A DNA stretch of 64,000 bases from Novosphingobium sp. NDB2Meth1. GTDB taxonomy: Bacteria > Pseudomonadota > Alphaproteobacteria > Sphingomonadales > Sphingomonadaceae. The first letter of the stretch is position 1. Each line of letters begins with the position of its first letter. The notes beneath the pieces were generated by a model, which did no database searches, was not told the origin of the DNA, and worked only from the letters and a program-made list of their open reading frames with translations. Of the stretch, positions 8,279-16,513 are shown one piece after another. The DNA is taken from NCBI RefSeq assembly GCF_900117425.1, contig NZ_FPEH01000011.1:558001-622000 (forward strand), given 5' to 3'. Both the position numbers and the translations under genes were made by a program.

Positions 8279-9709
8279 TCAGACCAATTCCCGCACGTCC
8301 GTCAGCCGGCCCGTCACCGCCGCAGCCGCCGCCATCGCGGGGCTGACGAGGTGGGTGCGGGCGCCGGGGCCCTGGCGGCCGACGAAGTTGCGGTTGGAGG
8401 TCGAGGCGCAGCGCTCGCCGGCGGGGACCTTGTCAGGGTTCATGCCGAGGCAGGCCGAGCAGCCGGGTTCGCGCCATTCGAGGCCGGCTTCGAGGAAGAT
8501 CTTGTCGAGGCCCTCTTCCTCGGCCTGACGCTTCACGAGGCCCGAGCCGGGGACGACGATGGCCCATGAGACGTTCGGCGCCTTCTTGCGGCCCTTGAGC
8601 ACGGCGGCGGCGGCGCGCAGGTCTTCGATGCGGCTGTTGGTGCACGAGCCGATGAAGACGTTCTGGATCTCGACCGACGTGAGCGGCTGGCCGGGTTCGA
8701 GCCCCATGTAATCGAGGCTGGCACGCGCAGCGGCCTGCTTGGAAGGATCGGCAAAGCTTTCGGGCGCGGGGACGAGGCCGGTGATCGGGAGGACGTCCTC
8801 AGGGCTGGTGCCCCACGTGACGCTGGGGGCGATATCGGCTGCGTTGATCACCACGGTCTTGTCGTACTTCGCGCCGGCATCGGTGGCGAGGCTGCGCCAC
8901 CAGGCGACGGCCTTGTCCCACTCCTCTCCCTTGGGGGCGTAGGGGCGGCCCTTGAGGTAGGCGAAGGTCTTGTCGTCCGGCGCGATGAGGCCCGCGCGGG
9001 CGCCGTGCTCGATCGCCATGTTGGAGACGGTGAGGCGGCCCTCGATGGAAAGATCGCGGATGACCTGACCCGTATACTCGATGACATGGCCGGTGCCGCC
9101 CGCCGCGCCGAGCACGCCGGTGATGTGGAGCACGACGTCCTTGGCGGTGACGCCGGGGAGCAGCGTACCTTCGACGCGGACTTCCATCGTCTTGGAGCGC
9201 TTGAGCAGCAGGGTCTGCGTGGCGAGCACGTGCTCGACCTCGCTGGTGCCGATGCCGAAGGCGAGTGCGCCGAGGCCGCCGTGGCAGGCGGTGTGGCTAT
9301 CGCCGCAGACGATGGTCGCGCCGGGGAGCGAGAAGCCCTGCTCCGGCCCGACAACATGGACGATGCCCTGCTCCGCATCGGCATCGCCGATATAACGGAT
9401 GCCGAAGGCGGGCGCGTTGGCTTCGAGCGCTTCGAGCTGCGCGCGGCTTTCGCGGTCTGCAATGGGCACGCGCGCGCCGCTGGCATCGCGGCGGGCGGTG
9501 GTCGGCAGATTGTGATCGGGCACCGCGAGGGTGAGATCGGGGCGGCGCACCTTGCGCCCGGTAAGGCGCAGCGCCTCGAACGCCTGCGGGCTCGTCACTT
9601 CATGGACGAGGTGGCGGTCGATGTAGACGAGGCTGGTGCCATCGTCGCGATCCTCGACGACGTGGGCGGCCCAGATCTTTTCGTAGAGCGTTTTTGCGGT
9701 GCTGGTCAT
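8279..9709 (-). CDS. leuC: 3-isopropylmalate dehydratase large subunit
   Basis: A 476-aa LeuC, the aconitase-family [4Fe-4S] subunit of isopropylmalate isomerase. [26 protein letters not shown] sequence and the two cluster cysteines in GCSACLGMN (about 413) plus [11 protein letters not shown] (about 350) are all present. Length is typical. ATG 9709 gives the canonical start [13 protein letters not shown]; a frame extension to 9760 is not needed. It is divergent from crtZ and separated from leuD by other genes. Confidence 0.96.
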   Translation of the reverse strand: MTSTAKTLYEKIWAAHVVEDRDDGTSLVYIDRHLVHEVTSPQAFEALRLTGRKVRRPDLTLAVPDHNLPTTARRDASGARVPIADRESRAQLEALEANAPAFGIRYIGDADAEQGIVHVVGPEQGFSLPGATIVCGDSHTACHGGLGALAFGIGTSEVEHVLATQTLLLKRSKTMEVRVEGTLLPGVTAKDVVLHITGVLGAAGGTGHVIEYTGQVIRDLSIEGRLTVSNMAIEHGARAGLIAPDDKTFAYLKGRPYAPKGEEWDKAVAWWRSLATDAGAKYDKTVVINAADIAPSVTWGTSPEDVLPITGLVPAPESFADPSKQAAARASLDYMGLEPGQPLTSVEIQNVFIGSCTNSRIEDLRAAAAVLKGRKKAPNVSWAIVVPGSGLVKRQAEEEGLDKIFLEAGLEWREPGCSACLGMNPDKVPAGERCASTSNRNFVGRQGPGARTHLVSPAMAAAAAVTGRLTDVRELV

Positions 9710-9841
9710 GGCCTGCGCGCTAGACCCGGTGCGGATGCTTTTCAAGGCGCGTGAGGGCATGATCGCGCAATTTTGTTACCTTTCGGACCTGCCCCAGAGG
9801 ATGGCTGGGATCGCGGCGCCGGGTGGTGTAGAGGGCGGGGC

Positions 9842-10348
9842 ATGATTCAGTTCTTGATCGTGTTCGCGACCGTATGGGCGATGGAGTTCGTCGCCTGGAG
9901 CAGCCACAAGTACGTGATGCACGGCTTCGGCTGGGCGTGGCACCGCGACCATCACGAACCGCACGACGGCTTTTTCGAGCGCAACGACCTCTATGCGGTG
10001 GTCGGCGCGGCGATCTCGATCAGCGGGTTCATGTGGGGCAGTCCGCTGATTGCGGGCGCTTATGCCTGGTGGCCGGCGACGTGGATCGGCGTGGGCGTGC
10101 TGATCTACGGGATCATCTATACGCTGATCCACGACGGGCTCGTCCACCAGCGCTGGTTCAAGTATGTGCCGCGCAAGGGCTATTTCAAGCGGGTGGTGCA
10201 GGCGCACAAGCTGCACCACGCGACGATCGGCAAGGAAGGCGGGGTGAGCTTCGGCTTCATCATTGCGCTCGATCCGGCCAAGCTGAAGCAGGAACTGCGG
10301 CGCCAGCGCGAGGCGGGGATTGCGGTGGTGCGGGACGCGGTGGAGTAG
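9842..10348 (+). CDS. crtZ: Beta-carotene hydroxylase (CrtZ-type)
   Basis: A 168-aa non-heme di-iron membrane hydroxylase of the fatty-acid hydroxylase superfamily. The histidine boxes are all visible: HKYVMH, HRDHH (near residues 21-40) and HxxxHH-type HKLHHATIG (near 123). It adds 3-hydroxyl groups to beta-carotene-type rings (zeaxanthin branch), consistent with a pigmented sphingomonad. Four hydrophobic segments are apparent. ATG 9842 is preferred over an in-frame codon at 9773 because homologous sequence begins at MIQFLIVF. No other carotenoid genes are adjacent. Confidence 0.92.
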   Translation: MIQFLIVFATVWAMEFVAWSSHKYVMHGFGWAWHRDHHEPHDGFFERNDLYAVVGAAISISGFMWGSPLIAGAYAWWPATWIGVGVLIYGIIYTLIHDGLVHQRWFKYVPRKGYFKRVVQAHKLHHATIGKEGGVSFGFIIALDPAKLKQELRRQREAGIAVVRDAVE

Positions 10349-10422
10349 GCTGCGCTGGCAGATTGCGTGATGGGGTGAAAGGCTGGAATTGGTGGGGAGC
10401 GGACAATTCCACCTGCACACTG

Positions 10423-10564
10423 CCCGTCGGCCCGTGCTTGACACGGGCCTTGGCTTTTCCTTTCACGCCGGGCGTTAGAAGAACAGCCAAACCCCGTGTC
10501 AAGCGCGGGGTGACGGTGGGTTTTTGGTGGCGATGGTAAGCCGTGATGTCCGCAACTGGGCGCA
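10423..10564. repeat. Dispersed repeat, copy 2 (CCGTGCTTGACACGG family)
   Basis: Same orientation and almost the same sequence as 8102-8244, so leuC and crtZ are bracketed by direct repeats. At its end a further inverted repeat ATGTCCG...CGGACAT (10547-10574) is visible. It occupies most of the crtZ-ybaN gap. Confidence 0.85.
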
Positions 10565-10605
10565 ATCGGACATTCGGATTGGTCCGCGCGGCTAAAGCCT
10601 CGTGG

Positions 10606-10956
10606 TTACTCGTTGCGAGTCCAGATCCAGGTACCGGAGAGCGCCATCACTGCGACCGGGATCAGCACCCAGGGCCAGCCAGCGGTCATGCCGGTGACGA
10701 GGACCGATACCGCCATCGCGATCAGCGCGGCCCATTTGGCGCGGCGGGGGATGGCGCGGCGTTGGCGCCAATCGAGCAGCAGTGGGCCGTACTTGGGATG
10801 CGCCAGCAAGCGCTGCTCCCACACCGGATTGCCGCGCGCGAAGCAGAACAGCGCGAGGAGCAGGAACGGCACGGTGGGCAGCAGCGGCAGGAAGGCGCCG
10901 ACCGCGCCCACGCCGACGAAGAAGAGGCCCGCCCCGGTCCAGAGGTGGCGGCGCAC
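10606..10956 (-). CDS. YbaN/DUF454 family inner-membrane protein
   Basis: A 116-aa protein of the YbaN (DUF454) family. The N-terminal pattern G.GAVGAFLPLLPTVPFLLLALFCFARG and the PKYGPLLLDW segment are diagnostic, and two further hydrophobic stretches lie at about 75-110. Function is unknown. The start is a GTG at 10956 behind GGGGGGATAACC, only 4 nt after the sufE stop, so the two are probably one transcript. Confidence 0.88.
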   Translation of the reverse strand: MRRHLWTGAGLFFVGVGAVGAFLPLLPTVPFLLLALFCFARGNPVWEQRLLAHPKYGPLLLDWRQRRAIPRRAKWAALIAMAVSVLVTGMTAGWPWVLIPVAVMALSGTWIWTRNE

Positions 10957-10960
10957 CCGG

Positions 10961-11371
10961 TTATCCCCCCGCGATCCGCGCGGCGTGTTCGCGCACGAGG
11001 GCGATCATGTTGGGGACGCCTTGCGTGCGGTTCGAGGAGAGCTGGTTCTTGAGGTCGAACGGCGCGAGCAGCGCGGCGATATCGGTTTCGGCAACCTGCT
11101 TCGCGGGCTGATCCTGAACTGCGGCGAGGACGAGGGCGACGATGCCCTTGGTGATCGCGGCGTTGCTGTCTGCCAGAAAGTGCAAGGCATCCCCGCTTCC
11201 GGCGACCGGATAGACCCAGACGCTGGCCGAGCAGCCGCGCACGAGGGTGGCATCGGTCTTGAGCGCTTCGGGCATGGCCTCGAGCTTGCGGCCGAGATCG
11301 ATCAGCAGACGGTAGCGTTCGTCCGCGTCGAGGAATTCGTACTCTTCAAGGATGTCGTCGAGGTGGCTCAT
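10961..11371 (-). CDS. sufE: SufE family cysteine desulfuration protein
   Basis: A 136-aa SufE-like sulfur acceptor that takes persulfide sulfur from a cysteine desulfurase (SufS/CsdA) for Fe-S cluster assembly. The active-site motif GCSASVW places the catalytic Cys at residue 47, and SSNRTQGVPNMI near the C-terminus matches the family. ATG 11371 fits the family start MSHLDDILEEYEFL. No sufS or sufBCD genes are nearby; ybaN follows by 4 nt. Confidence 0.92.
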   Translation of the reverse strand: MSHLDDILEEYEFLDADERYRLLIDLGRKLEAMPEALKTDATLVRGCSASVWVYPVAGSGDALHFLADSNAAITKGIVALVLAAVQDQPAKQVAETDIAALLAPFDLKNQLSSNRTQGVPNMIALVREHAARIAGG

Positions 11372-11582
11372 GGGCGGGGGACATAGCGGATCGCGCGAGA
11401 CGGGCAAGACGGTAGAAGGGCCCCTCCGCCAGCCCTTCCTTCGACAGGCTCAGGATGAGCGGGGCTGCCACCTCCCCGAGACGAGCTCGGGGAGGGATTA
11501 CCCCTCCGACCCGCTTCGCGGGCCACCTCCCCATTTGTGCCCTTCGACAAGCTCAGGACAAAAATGGGGAGGACCGTAGTCG
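11372..11582. repeat. Intergenic repeats between sufE and the psp operon
   Basis: This 211-bp gap holds one CCTTCGACAGGCTCAG element (from 11438), then ACCCCTCCGACC and the inverted pair CCTCCCCATTT (11526-11536) / AAATGGGGAGG (11562-11572), with another CTTCGACAAGCTCAG nested in the loop. It probably separates the psp transcript from sufE. Confidence 0.7.
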
Positions 11583-11810
11583 TCAGAGATCGACGCCGGC
11601 GGCGATGGCTTCGAGCTTGCGCAGGCGTTCCTTGATGTCGCTGAGGTCGATCAGGCCGAGCGCGTGGCTGGTGCCGGTATCGGCAGGGCGGGCGATTTCG
11701 GCGCGCTTGAGATCGAGCCAGCCGTTCCATGCGGTGAGCGCGGTGCGGGCGAGGATCGCGATGGCCACCAGCGTGGCGGCGGCGAGCACGGCGGCTGTGG
11801 TGAAGGGCAT
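11583..11810 (-). CDS. PspB-like small membrane protein, last gene of psp operon
   Basis: A 75-aa protein with one hydrophobic helix (about 7-30) followed by a short basic segment and a C-terminal heptad-like stretch IKERLRKLEAIA (about 59-70). This echoes the ERxxxLExI element of PspB and the neighbouring small proteins, but it lacks their EIEALR ending, so it is the most divergent member. ATG 11810 is chosen as the start. It follows the previous gene by about 20 nt in the same direction. Function is inferred only from context. Confidence 0.6.
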   Translation of the reverse strand: MPFTTAAVLAAATLVAIAILARTALTAWNGWLDLKRAEIARPADTGTSHALGLIDLSDIKERLRKLEAIAAGVDL

Positions 11811-11830
11811 GGCGAAGGCTCCGTGGTGGA

Positions 11831-12073
11831 TCAATGTTCGCGCAGGGCTTCGATATCCTGCGCGAGGCGGCTGGCATCGCGGCCATCGGTGAGGATGCGT
11901 TCGAGCACTTCGACGCGCTTCCTCAGTTCGACGACTTCGCGTTCGAGCGCGGGGTTGGCGGGCAGCGCGTCGCGCAGGTCGGTACGCGGGCCGAGGCGGC
12001 TCTCGCGCGTGCTGCGCAGATAGGCCCAGGCAATGATGGCGACGATCGCGACGATGGCGCTCGTAAAGCTCAT
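11831..12073 (-). CDS. PspB-like small membrane coiled-coil protein
   Basis: An 80-aa protein with an N-terminal transmembrane helix (about 4-20) and a coiled coil (about 43-78). The C-terminal signature RVEVLERILTD...LAQDIEALR is shared with three upstream paralogues and resembles the ERMDTVERLV segment of PspB. ATG 12073 has AAGGA 8 nt upstream. That site is the last part of a 15-bp tandem repeat region filling the gap before it. The frame stays open through the repeat to 12391, but that extension overlaps the upstream gene and is not credible. Confidence 0.72.
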   Translation of the reverse strand: MSFTSAIVAIVAIIAWAYLRSTRESRLGPRTDLRDALPANPALEREVVELRKRVEVLERILTDGRDASRLAQDIEALREH

Positions 12074-12082
12074 GGATTCAGT

Positions 12083-12168
12083 CCTTGGAGGGTTTGGCCT
12101 TGGAGGGTTTGGCCTTGGAGGGTTTGGCCTTGGAGGGTTTGGCCTTGGAGGGTTTGGCTTTGGAGGGC
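12083..12168. repeat. 15-bp tandem repeat within the psp operon
   Basis: Five exact copies of CCTTGGAGGGTTTGG (12083-12157) and a sixth partial, altered copy lie between two small psp genes. On the minus strand the unit reads CCAAACCCTCCAAGG, so the array makes up most of the leader of the downstream gene. Copy number is likely variable by slippage. Confidence 0.9.
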
Positions 12169-12179
12169 GGCGGGCAGGC

Positions 12180-12464
12180 TCAATTGGCCGCGGCGGTGCG
12201 CAGGTCTTCGATCTCGCTGGCGAGCGCGGCCACTTCCTGACCCTGGCGATCGGTGGCGATGCGCTCGAGGACGCGGACCCGCTGTTCAAGCTTTTGTGCC
12301 TGAGCGGCGAAGCTGGCGGCCTGCTCGGCGCTTTCCTTGGCCGCGAGTTCGAGCTTGCGCTCCTTGAAGGCAAGGCGGCGCTTGTAGACATCGGCGGCGA
12401 CTCCGAAGATCGAGATGAGCCCGATCATCAGCGCGGCAAAGGCAATGGCTTCGGCGGCGTTCAT
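12180..12464 (-). CDS. PspB-like small membrane coiled-coil protein
   Basis: A 94-aa protein with one membrane helix (about 5-27), a basic stop-transfer YKRR, then a long coiled coil. The closing motif QRVRVLERIATD...ALASEIEDLR (about 61-89) matches its neighbours. Its ATG at 12464 overlaps the stop of the preceding gene by 4 nt, showing translational coupling. It is probably an inner-membrane protein with a cytosolic coiled coil, by analogy to PspB. A role in PspA recruitment is an inference. Confidence 0.75.
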   Translation of the reverse strand: MNAAEAIAFAALMIGLISIFGVAADVYKRRLAFKERKLELAAKESAEQAASFAAQAQKLEQRVRVLERIATDRQGQEVAALASEIEDLRTAAAN

Positions 12465-12796
12465 TGCTTGGTGCTCCCCTGGCCACGAAGGGCCTCGATC
12501 TCGTGCGTCAGATGATAGCCGCTGTCGGTGACGATGCGCTCGACATTGGCGAGGCGGTCCTTGACCGAGCCGAGTTCGGCGCGCAGCTGCGCGTTTTCCT
12601 GGCTGAGCAGCTTGATCCGCTCCAGTTCCTCGGATGCGGTCTTGGGATAGACCGCCTGCCCCCATGCACCATCCAGCGGGTAGCCATGGCGGACGCGCAT
12701 CCAGGTGGTGAGGACCCAGCCGACCACGCCGGCGATGGTGACGGTGCCGACCAGCGGCATGAGTTCGCCCAGTTTCGAGAGTTCCTCGGGGCCCAT
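12461..12796 (-). CDS. PspB-like small membrane coiled-coil protein
   Basis: A 111-aa protein. A short N-terminal segment leads into a hydrophobic helix (about 13-33), a basic RVRHGYP, then a coiled coil from about 54. The end RLANVERIVTDSGYHLTHEIEALRG (given here in parts: VERIVTD near 85-91, EIEALRG near 99-105) is the shared signature. It overlaps both neighbours by 1-4 nt, so it sits in a tightly coupled set. No known family name is assigned. Confidence 0.75.
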   Translation of the reverse strand: MGPEELSKLGELMPLVGTVTIAGVVGWVLTTWMRVRHGYPLDGAWGQAVYPKTASEELERIKLLSQENAQLRAELGSVKDRLANVERIVTDSGYHLTHEIEALRGQGSTKQ

Positions 12797-13071
12797 CAGT
12801 TCCTCCTGTGCTCGATCGCTTCGCCGCGAAGCGCCTCGATCTGGCTGGCGACATCGTAGCTCTTGTCGGTGACGATGGCTTCGAGGACGCGGACCCGTTC
12901 CTCCAGCGCCTGCGCCCTGGCGGCGGCCTGCGCCCCAATCTGATTGGCGCTTTCGGTGAGCGTGGAGGCGCGGATTTCCTCGAGCTTGCGCTGGTGCTGG
13001 GTCCAGATCGCGATGATCGGGATGAGGAGCGCGAGGACCGGGATCATCAGCGCGATTGTACCGTTGTCCAT
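12796..13071 (-). CDS. PspB-like small membrane coiled-coil protein
   Basis: A 91-aa protein with an N-terminal hydrophobic helix (about 6-23) and a coiled coil (about 27-82). The C-terminal signature is RVRVLEAIVTD...QIEALRG (59-83). Architecture and length match PspB: a very short outside N-terminus, one helix, a basic linker and heptads. It begins 28 nt after the pspC stop and its own stop overlaps the next ATG by 1 nt. Confidence 0.76.
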   Translation of the reverse strand: MDNGTIALMIPVLALLIPIIAIWTQHQRKLEEIRASTLTESANQIGAQAAARAQALEERVRVLEAIVTDKSYDVASQIEALRGEAIEHRRN

Positions 13072-13098
13072 TGGAGTTCCCCCAAGGTGATCCGGCGC

Positions 13099-13482
13099 TT
13101 ACCGGAGCTTTTCGATTTCGGCGGAGAGGCGCGGGTTGCCCGATACGTAGAACTGCTCGACCTCGGCTAGGCGGCGATCAATGTCGCGGAACGACGAGCG
13201 CACTTCGCGGGCCGTGCGGGAGGGCGACTGGCGCACGCCCTGCCAGAACTTCTGCTCTTCGCGGTCTGCGTAGAGCCGGGCCGGCTTCTTTTCAGCGAGG
13301 AAGCCCAGCGCGAAGTAGATCAGGAACGGCCAGCCCATCGAGAAGGCGAGGACGATGAAACCGAGGCGGATCCAGAGGACATCGATCCCGGTGTAGTCGG
13401 CAATCCCCGAGCAGACGCCCATGAACTTGCCATTGACCTTGTCGCGATAGAACTTGGTGCGCTGGGGCAGCTGGTTGCTCAT
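13099..13482 (-). CDS. pspC: Envelope stress protein PspC
   Basis: A 127-aa PspC-domain membrane protein. The conserved core runs from FYRDKVNGKFMGVCSGIADYTGID-type sequence (about 11-34) into a hydrophobic helix (about 38-63). The C-terminal cytosolic part has a heptad segment (DIDRRLAEVEQFYV) and ends AEIEKLR, which echoes the EIEALR ending of the small proteins that follow. In enterobacteria PspB and PspC sense inner-membrane stress and release PspA from PspF. The ATG at 13482 overlaps the pspB stop by 4 nt. Confidence 0.9.
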   Translation of the reverse strand: MSNQLPQRTKFYRDKVNGKFMGVCSGIADYTGIDVLWIRLGFIVLAFSMGWPFLIYFALGFLAEKKPARLYADREEQKFWQGVRQSPSRTAREVRSSFRDIDRRLAEVEQFYVSGNPRLSAEIEKLR

Positions 13483-13787
13483 TTGGAAGTCCCCCTCTGT
13501 GCGGCGAGCATGCGGTCGAGCTCGCGCAGTTTCTGGTTGTCCTCGTCGCGATCGGGCAGAAGGCGGGCGGGACGGAATTCGGGATTGTCGGCAGCGACGA
13601 GGCGCTCGACGGTATCCATGCGCTCATCGAGCCGGCGGGCGAGCTGGTAGAGTTCCTCCAGCAGCGCCTCGTCCCCCGACGTGAGCGTGGCGGCGGTCTT
13701 CCACTTGGTGATGTAGTGGAGCACGACCCAGGGGAAGGCGATGAACAGCGAGACCATCGCGATCAGCGGAACGACGATGTCTTCCAT
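13479..13787 (-). CDS. pspB: Envelope stress protein PspB
   Basis: A 102-aa PspB. It has an N-terminal membrane helix (about 5-25), LHYITKWK, then a coiled coil with RRLDERMDTVERLVAADNPEFR (in parts: ERMDTVERL at 55-63, NPEFR at 68-72), the family hallmark. It is longer than the roughly 75-aa E. coli protein, with an extra acidic/basic C-terminal heptad segment (about 80-96). It lies 3 nt after pspA and overlaps pspC. It likely acts with PspC as the membrane sensor pair. Confidence 0.88.
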   Translation of the reverse strand: MEDIVVPLIAMVSLFIAFPWVVLHYITKWKTAATLTSGDEALLEELYQLARRLDERMDTVERLVAADNPEFRPARLLPDRDEDNQKLRELDRMLAAQRGTSK

Positions 13788-13790
13788 CGG

Positions 13791-14468
13791 TCAGCCCTCC
13801 TTCTTCTCACCGAGCGCGCGCTTCATCGCTTCGAGTTCCTCGTCGACCTTGTCCTGCCCGGCGAGCGCGGCGATCTCGTCCGCAAGGCTGGCGGGCTGGC
13901 CATCAGCGAGGCTGAGCGCATCGGCGCGGCCTTCGGCATAATCGACGCGGCGTTCGAGCTGGTCGAAGCGGGCGAGTGCCTCGTCGACGCGCTCGTTGGT
14001 CATCAAGGTGCGCAGGCGGACGCGGTTCTCGGCGCTTTCGAGGCGCGCGGCGATCGCGGTCTGGCGGCTGCGGGCTTCACGCAGGCGCGTCTGCAGCTTT
14101 TCGATGTCGGCCTCGTAGGCACGCATCGAGTCGTCGAGAATGGCGATCTCGCTGCGCAGCTGGGCGCCCATGTCCGCGGCCTTGTTCTTTTCGACCAGCG
14201 CGGCGCGGGCGAGGTCCTCGCGGCCCTTCGAAAGAGCGAGCTGGGCCTTGTCCGCCCAATCGGCCTGGAGCCTCTCGAGCTTGGCGACGTGGCGGGCCAT
14301 CTCCTTCTGATCGGCGATGGTGCGGGCAGCCGAGGCGCGCACTTCGACGAGGGTTTCCTCCATCTCCATGATGATCATGCGGATCATCTTGGCCGGGTCA
14401 TCGGCCTTGTCGAGCAGGTCGTTGAAGTTGGCGGCGATGATGTCGCGGGTGCGGGAGAAGATGCCCAT
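13791..14468 (-). CDS. pspA: Phage shock protein A
   Basis: A 225-aa PspA/IM30 (ESCRT-III-like) protein. It opens MGIFSRTRDIIAANFNDLLDKADDP, the amphipathic membrane-sensing helix. Almost the whole remainder is heptad-rich coiled coil (about 25-220). It supports damaged inner membrane as an oligomer and restrains PspF under normal conditions. ATG 14468 has CGGAG upstream; the frame continues to an ATG at 14606 that overlaps the previous gene's stop, but the extra 46 residues have no PspA counterpart and are rejected. Confidence 0.93.
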   Translation of the reverse strand: MGIFSRTRDIIAANFNDLLDKADDPAKMIRMIIMEMEETLVEVRASAARTIADQKEMARHVAKLERLQADWADKAQLALSKGREDLARAALVEKNKAADMGAQLRSEIAILDDSMRAYEADIEKLQTRLREARSRQTAIAARLESAENRVRLRTLMTNERVDEALARFDQLERRVDYAEGRADALSLADGQPASLADEIAALAGQDKVDEELEAMKRALGEKKEG

Positions 14469-14605
14469 CAGGTTGGCTCCGGTGGCAAAAGGCGTGAATG
14501 GCCGTGAGGTCTCGTTGTCGTGCTGGCGTAGCGCACCAAGCTCGATTTCGAAACGGGATTGCGGGCGCCCGCCGGCAGAAGGCCGAACGGGCGTATCGGC
14601 GCCCA

Positions 14606-14770
14606 TCAGGCGAGCTCACCCGTGATCGCGGCGCTCGAAGCGACGACCGAGGGGGTGGCAGCGGCCGAAACCGGGCGGGTAGCGACGGCGACGTTGAGCG
14701 CCAACATTGCAGCGATGCTGATCAGCGCCGCGCGGCCGAGCTGGGTCGAGAAGAAGCGGGCAGTGTACAT
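14606..14770 (-). CDS. 54-aa membrane protein, first gene of psp operon
   Basis: A small gene of 54 codons between the sigma-54 promoter and pspA. The protein starts MYTARFFSTQLGRAAL and has a single hydrophobic segment (about 15-31), then an Ala/Ser/Thr/Val-rich tail. It could be a small anchored or exported protein. The ATG at 14770 has AGGAGA spaced 6 nt, the best ribosome site in the operon. As the first cistron after the promoter it would be made at high level under stress. No family is recognised. Confidence 0.7.
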   Translation of the reverse strand: MYTARFFSTQLGRAALISIAAMLALNVAVATRPVSAAATPSVVASSAAITGELA

Positions 14771-14815
14771 CGGTAGTCTCCTGTCAGATCCCGTTGCCGG
14801 GTATGCACCATGCTT

Positions 14816-14832
14816 TGCAGGAGGCGTGCCAA
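14816..14832 (-). promoter_or_regulatory. Sigma-54 (-24/-12) promoter of the psp operon
   Basis: Reading the minus strand, TTGGCACGCCTCCTGCA matches the RpoN consensus TGGCACG-N4-TTGC, with GG and GC exactly 12 bp apart. The expected start site is near 14804, about 35 nt before the first ATG (14770). The divergent PspF gene supplies the matching activator. Confidence 0.88.
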
Positions 14833-14888
14833 TTCGCGTGAAGCGCGCAAAATACGCGGTTTCGGCGGATCGGCGGAAATGCTTATAT

Positions 14889-14920
14889 GGGAATTCTTGC
14901 CTAGGTTTGGGAAATTCTGC
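14889..14920. promoter_or_regulatory. Candidate PspF upstream activating sites
   Basis: Two similar 12-mers, GGGAATTCTTGC (14889-14900) and GGGAAATTCTGC (14909-14920), are repeated with a 20-bp period, about two helical turns. They lie some 85-115 bp upstream of the predicted psp start, the right range for enhancer sites. They also overlap a possible pspF promoter (TTGCCT, 17 bp, TACTCC), which would allow autorepression. Assignment is inferred from position. Confidence 0.45.
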
Positions 14921-14955
14921 TACTCCTAGGCGCGTTCACAAGGGTAGGGTTCCCC

Positions 14956-15992
<1,037 letters not shown>

Positions 15993-15996
<4 letters not shown>

Positions 15997-16430
15997 TTTG
16001 CAGGCGCGCTCAGCGCGATGCGGTTGCCTTCGCTGTCTTCGATCTCGGCGACGAAACCTGCCTCGCCGATGTCCTTCTTCGGATAGAGCACTTTGCCGCC
16101 GCTCGCCGCAGCGCGGGCGAGGACCGGGTCGATGCTCGGCACATCGAAGTAGAGGATCGCACCCGACTTCGTGGGCACATAGACATCGCCCTTGGCGAGC
16201 GCGCCGCTGGCGCCGGGCTTGCCATCGGCGCGGGGGAAGAAGGCCATGGCATAGCCATCGACGTCCTGACGGGCGAGCTTCATCTCGAACACGGCTTCGT
16301 AAAAGCGGACGGCGCGGTCGAGATCGGTGACGGGGATTTCGAAATGGACGACGGGGTTCATCGGGAGCCTCGGTGCCGGGCCGTTGGCGCTGAGCAGGAG
16401 CGCGGCAGCAATCGGGAGGAGGAAGCGCAT
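15993..16430 (-). CDS. VOC (glyoxalase/bleomycin resistance) family protein, possibly exported
   Basis: A 145-aa vicinal-oxygen-chelate fold protein. The core starts VVHFEIPVTDLDRAVRFYEAVF and ends GFVAEIEDSEGNRIAL, a single VOC module that would work as a dimer. With the ATG at 16430 the protein begins with a hydrophobic stretch (MRFLLPIAAALLLSA) resembling a signal peptide. A second ATG at 16361, with GAGG 6 nt upstream, gives a cytosolic 122-aa form. Both are plausible. Catalytic activity is not predicted. Confidence 0.78.
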
Positions 16431-16513
16431 GGGGTGAGTTTCCGTTTGGCACGGGGTCTTGTCAATCGGGCAGCTTTGCACCGCGCGCGCAAAAGCTCTA
16501 ACGCCGCGAACCG

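Noticed and set aside
9710..9841. Leucine leader peptide/attenuator upstream of leuC
   Set aside because: No short frame with a run of Leu codons and no terminator/antiterminator pair is apparent between leuC and crtZ.
12083..12168. Short repeat array as a CRISPR
   Set aside because: The 15-bp units are contiguous without spacers and no cas genes are near; it is a simple tandem repeat.
11831..12391. 186-codon minus-strand frame with PNPPR repeats as one protein
   Set aside because: It runs through the 15-bp array and overlaps the well-supported 94-aa gene; the last 80 codons alone have an ATG and ribosome site.
14469..14606. 46-residue N-terminal extension of PspA
   Set aside because: The extension starts at an ATG overlapping the previous stop but has no PspA-like sequence; the canonical MGIFSR start has its own GGAG site.
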